DNA of 8,923 nt from Bryobacterales bacterium (lineage in GTDB: Bacteria; Acidobacteriota; Terriglobia; Bryobacterales; Bryobacteraceae), in the NCBI GenBank assembly GCA_025353235.1, contig JANXQZ010001068.1, positions 1-8,923 of the forward strand. The letters run 5' to 3'. The translations under genes were made by a program, and so were the position numbers. Below the pieces are notes generated by a model. It saw only the letters and a list, made by a program, of their open reading frames with translations, was not told the DNA's origin and searched no databases. Below, one piece after another: positions 6,439 to 8,923 of this stretch (positions are counted from its first letter, which is position 1; every line of letters starts with the position of its first letter).

Positions 6439-7917
6439 ATGAGTTTCCCGATCGGTCGACGGTGGGTGTTGTGCGGCATTCTTGTTGTCTATGCCGTGCT
6501 GGCTTGGTCGGTGGCCGCCACCAAGCTTCCCTACAATGACGAAGGCTGGTTCAACTTAACCGCGCAGGAGTTTCTGCTGCACGGGAACTTTGCAACTCCG
6601 CTCGTCGAAACAGCGCAGAGAACTTGGTCTCATATCGATCAGCGAAATTATATGATCCTGCCGGGATACCCAATCCTGGTGGCGGGCTGGTTCGAATTGA
6701 CCGGACCCGGCCTGATCGCCTCACGCGTCTTCTCGATTCTATGCGGAGCGCTGTCGATATTTTGCCTTTACACGATTGTCTGGCGCATGCTCGGGTCCCG
6801 TCGCATTGCCATGGCCGCTGCAGCAGTTCTCGCCCTGGATTATCCCTTCTTAGCCGTGGCAGCCAACGCAAGGATGGACATGCCGTGCTTGACCTTGGGA
6901 CTGGCAGGAATCGCTTTCTATCTCGCTTTCCGGCAACGGAATCTCACTCTGGCGATTGGGGTTTCCGAAACTTTGGCGGCGGCGTCAGGACTCACGCATG
7001 TCAACGGGGTCGTTTGCTTTGCGGCACTGCACATCGCAATCCTGCACTTCGATGCGCGCAGGATCCGGCCGCAGCACGTCTTGGTCGCGATCCTGCCGTA
7101 CGCCATACTCGGAGGCCTCTATGCCAGATTCGTACTGCAAGATTTGCCTGAATTCCGCGCTCAGTTCGGGACTCAATCAGCCGGCCGACTGCGCGAGATC
7201 TGGCACCCGTCCGAAATCTGGTATGGCTTTAAGGAAGGAGTGCTCGATTCATTCGGCCTGGCTGCTATTGGGTCCAAGCGCGCGATCCAGTTTAATGTTG
7301 CCGCGCTCTTAGCCTACGCCGCTGGAGTGATCGGATTGCTTGCGAGCCCCAAACTTCGCAGGCTGCCAAACATGTCAGCTCTTCTATGGATGATGGCTGC
7401 CGCAGTTATCTGGCTGACGCTGCATCGGTCCACTGTTTCGCAACTGTATGTCGTGTTCCTGACGCCCTTTCTTACTGTTCCTTTGGCTATTTGCCTGGCT
7501 GTTAAAGGGCGCATTTGGTGGGGCTGGTTTGCCGTGCTGGGGATTTTGAGCTTCGCAGGGACGGCGAACCGCGTTCGTCAAGACGACCGTCAGAATTTCA
7601 ATGCGGCGGTGGAGTTTTTGCGATCCAGTCCATTGCGCACGCAGGGAATATTCGCGAGCGGCGAGTTCGGCTTTCCGATGGGCAGGATGCCTCAAATTGT
7701 CGATGACAACCTCCTGGGATTCTACAGCGGAAAGAAGGCGGGATTAATCGTCATGGATCTCCTGTACACCGAGGCAACCACCGATTGGGCTCCGACGGGA
7801 GAGCGCGACCGTCCAGCCTTCAACGCCTTTCGCACGCAACTGCTGGATCGGAATTACGAGCTTGTATTTCATAACGCAGCTTATCGTATTTTTGGTCGGC
7901 GGCTGCCCCTTCTGTAA
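6439..7917 (+). CDS. GT-C fold membrane glycosyltransferase, family 39/ArnT-like
   Basis: A 492-residue polytopic inner-membrane protein with a first membrane helix at about 10-26 and roughly ten hydrophobic segments up to about residue 375, then a soluble C-terminal domain of about 115 residues. Between helices 1 and 2 is YNDEGWF, with Asp34-Glu35, the acidic pair expected in the first periplasmic loop of GT-C enzymes. RMDMP (145-149) matches the R-x-D-x-P block common in GT39/ArnT-like proteins. These enzymes use polyprenyl-phosphate sugar donors and glycosylate lipids or proteins on the periplasmic side. The actual donor and acceptor are unknown. The ATG at 6439 lacks a clear Shine-Dalgarno, so the exact start is moderately uncertain. 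No other envelope-polysaccharide gene is adjacent, so it looks like a solitary transferase. Confidence 0.78.
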   Translation: MSFPIGRRWVLCGILVVYAVLAWSVAATKLPYNDEGWFNLTAQEFLLHGNFATPLVETAQRTWSHIDQRNYMILPGYPILVAGWFELTGPGLIASRVFSILCGALSIFCLYTIVWRMLGSRRIAMAAAAVLALDYPFLAVAANARMDMPCLTLGLAGIAFYLAFRQRNLTLAIGVSETLAAASGLTHVNGVVCFAALHIAILHFDARRIRPQHVLVAILPYAILGGLYARFVLQDLPEFRAQFGTQSAGRLREIWHPSEIWYGFKEGVLDSFGLAAIGSKRAIQFNVAALLAYAAGVIGLLASPKLRRLPNMSALLWMMAAAVIWLTLHRSTVSQLYVVFLTPFLTVPLAICLAVKGRIWWGWFAVLGILSFAGTANRVRQDDRQNFNAAVEFLRSSPLRTQGIFASGEFGFPMGRMPQIVDDNLLGFYSGKKAGLIVMDLLYTEATTDWAPTGERDRPAFNAFRTQLLDRNYELVFHNAAYRIFGRRLPLL

Positions 7918-8018
7918 GAAACCTTAGTTCGTCGAGACAGTCTACAAATCGTGCAGTTCGTTTTGGCGACACTGCTACGCTTAAGGTTTGTACCTGAATC
8001 GCTAGAAAGGAAAACACA

Positions 8019-8366
8019 ATGGACGACAACAATAATGTTTCTTACTTCTTTCTCGGCCTGGGCTTAGGAGTTGCGGTTGGACTCCTGTTCGCACCCCAAA
8101 CCGGCTCAGAAACTCGCGACCTGTTGATGAGCAAGGCCGATGACGGAAAGGATTATCTTCGACGCCGTACCGAAGGTTTGCGCGATACGGCCGGGGATCT
8201 TGTTGACAAAGGCAGGACGGCGGCCAGCGATTTGGTCGACAAAGGGCGAAGTGTCGTCTCCAAACAGAAAGACCAGTTGAACGCAGCCGTGGAAGCGGGT
8301 AAACAGGCTTATCGCGAAACTGTCGGAACTCCCGGCCAGACCGGCGCGCCGAACGCACAATCGTAA
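8019..8366 (+). CDS. YtxH-like membrane-anchored small protein
   Basis: 115 residues with a short polar N-terminus, one glycine-rich membrane helix (about 8-26, SYFFLGLGLGVAVGLLFAP), then PQTGSETRDLL, the typical join in YtxH-type proteins, and a long charged helical tail ending in a low-complexity GTPGQTGAPNAQS segment. The tail contains two copies of DLVDKGR (60-66 and 71-77), an 11-residue period as in amphipathic LEA/apolipoprotein-like helices. The ATG is preceded by AGAAAGGA (8004-8011), a strong Shine-Dalgarno. Family members are poorly characterised and often linked to envelope stress. It lies 18 nt upstream of the next gene, most likely in one operon. The 101 bp before it hold no clear promoter or terminator that I can recognise. 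Confidence 0.8.
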   Translation: MDDNNNVSYFFLGLGLGVAVGLLFAPQTGSETRDLLMSKADDGKDYLRRRTEGLRDTAGDLVDKGRTAASDLVDKGRSVVSKQKDQLNAAVEAGKQAYRETVGTPGQTGAPNAQS

Positions 8367-8384
8367 GGCCGGAGCCTAATCGCC

Positions 8385-8891
8385 ATGGATCAAATGACGT
8401 TGTTGTACATCATCGCGGCTTTCGTGCTGGTAGCCGCTATCGCTTTGTGTATCCAGGCGGGCTTCCTCTTCGGGATGTACAAGGCTACTAAGGCTTTAGA
8501 GGAGAAGGTTATACCGCTTCTCCCGAAAGTTGAGGGGCTGATCGAGACGGCCCGAAGCACCGTTGAGGTTGGCAAGAAGCAGATGGTGGATTTAACCGGT
8601 AAAGCTCACTCCATCTTAGATTCCACCAAGCTGCAGTTGGCGAAGGTGGACGACGTTGTTACCGATGCTACCAGCAGAGCTAAGGTGCAAATGGAGCGCG
8701 TCGAGATGGTTTTGGACGACACCATGAGCCGGGCGCATGAGACCGTGGCCACGGTCCATAACGGGATCATGCGACCGCTTCGGGAAATCAATGGAATCGC
8801 GGTTGGATTAAAGACCGCGCTAAGCCACATTACTCGCGGCGGGCGTCCCAGTGTCACTCAGGTGACCAGCGACGAAGAAATGTTCATTTGA
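8385..8891 (+). CDS. DUF948-like membrane-anchored coiled-coil protein
   Basis: 168 residues: one N-terminal membrane helix (about 5-31, LLYIIAAFVLVAAIALCIQAGF), then a long charged amphipathic helix (about 33-150) with heptad-like spacing (KALEEKVIPLLPKVEGLIETAR, AKVDDVVTDATSRAKVQMERVEMVL), and a short polar tail ending in DEEMFI. This architecture matches DUF948-like proteins of unknown function. GGAG sits about 11 nt upstream of the ATG, in the short gap after the YtxH-like gene, suggesting co-transcription. The two proteins probably sit in the same membrane and could interact through their helical tails (inference). The stop is TGA. Confidence 0.72.
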   Translation: MDQMTLLYIIAAFVLVAAIALCIQAGFLFGMYKATKALEEKVIPLLPKVEGLIETARSTVEVGKKQMVDLTGKAHSILDSTKLQLAKVDDVVTDATSRAKVQMERVEMVLDDTMSRAHETVATVHNGIMRPLREINGIAVGLKTALSHITRGGRPSVTQVTSDEEMFI

Positions 8892-8911
8892 TCTAGTAGC
8901 AATTCTGGACT

Positions 8912-8923
8912 GCCCCGAAGGGC
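8912..8923 (+). terminator. Possible terminator stem at the window edge
   Basis: GCCC-CGAA-GGGC forms a 4-bp GC hairpin 20 nt after the last stop codon. The window ends here, so any T-run is not visible. It may end the two-gene YtxH/DUF948 unit. Confidence 0.2.

Noticed and set aside
8889..8923. The final TGA (8889-8891) also has an open frame and a hairpin downstream, so it could be read as another selenocysteine site.
   Set aside because: No Cys or redox context next to it, the natural DEEMFI tail looks complete, the GC-rich 4-bp hairpin looks more like a terminator, and the window ends before a stop can be seen.

Overview
The window looks like a chromosomal segment of a soil-type bacterium, most likely an Acidobacteriota member. 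This is an inference from gene content: a YtxH-like gene followed by a DUF948-like gene, a divergent ECF-type sigma factor, many plain long ORFs with moderately high GC, and a CUAEP-tail radical SAM gene. It is not proven by any marker gene.

Layout. Positions 1-1071 hold the 3' part of an Old Yellow Enzyme-type FMN oxidoreductase (+). It converges on a small divergent sigma-70/ECF-like gene (1083-1637, -). An AT-rich 231-bp divergent region (1638-1868) carries a plausible minus-strand promoter and a small dyad. Next comes a radical SAM gene (+) that conventionally stops at a TGA at 3192-3194. The reading frame continues after that TGA with Ala-Glu-Pro and ends at TAG 3228-3230, giving a Cys-Sec-Ala-Glu-Pro tail. 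That tail is the signature of the CUAEP/CCAEP-tail radical SAM (seleno)protein family. A perfect 6-bp hairpin sits 13 nt after the TGA, where a bacterial SECIS is expected. The gene should therefore be annotated as a 453-residue selenoprotein.

Downstream, 3279-5163 is a compact restriction-modification-like unit: an intact DNA cytosine-5 methyltransferase, coupled by TAATG to a GIY-YIG nuclease gene. The nuclease reading frame breaks inside the catalytic GIY...YIG core. It needs a 2-nt deletion (or 1-nt insertion) near 4620-4635 to restore the motif. Either the nuclease is dead and the methyltransferase is orphaned, or this is a sequencing error or recoding site.

The remainder is envelope-related. 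A Tat-exported YVTN-type beta-propeller (-, 5183-6331) is divergent from a GT-C/GT39-like membrane glycosyltransferase (+, 6439-7917). A short two-gene unit follows, encoding a YtxH-like and a DUF948-like membrane-anchored helical protein (8019-8891).

The central discovery candidate is the hidden selenocysteine tail of the radical SAM gene, which standard gene calling truncates by 12 residues. No selenocysteine machinery (selA, selB, selC, selD) and no tRNA, rRNA, CRISPR array or insertion sequence is visible in the window.
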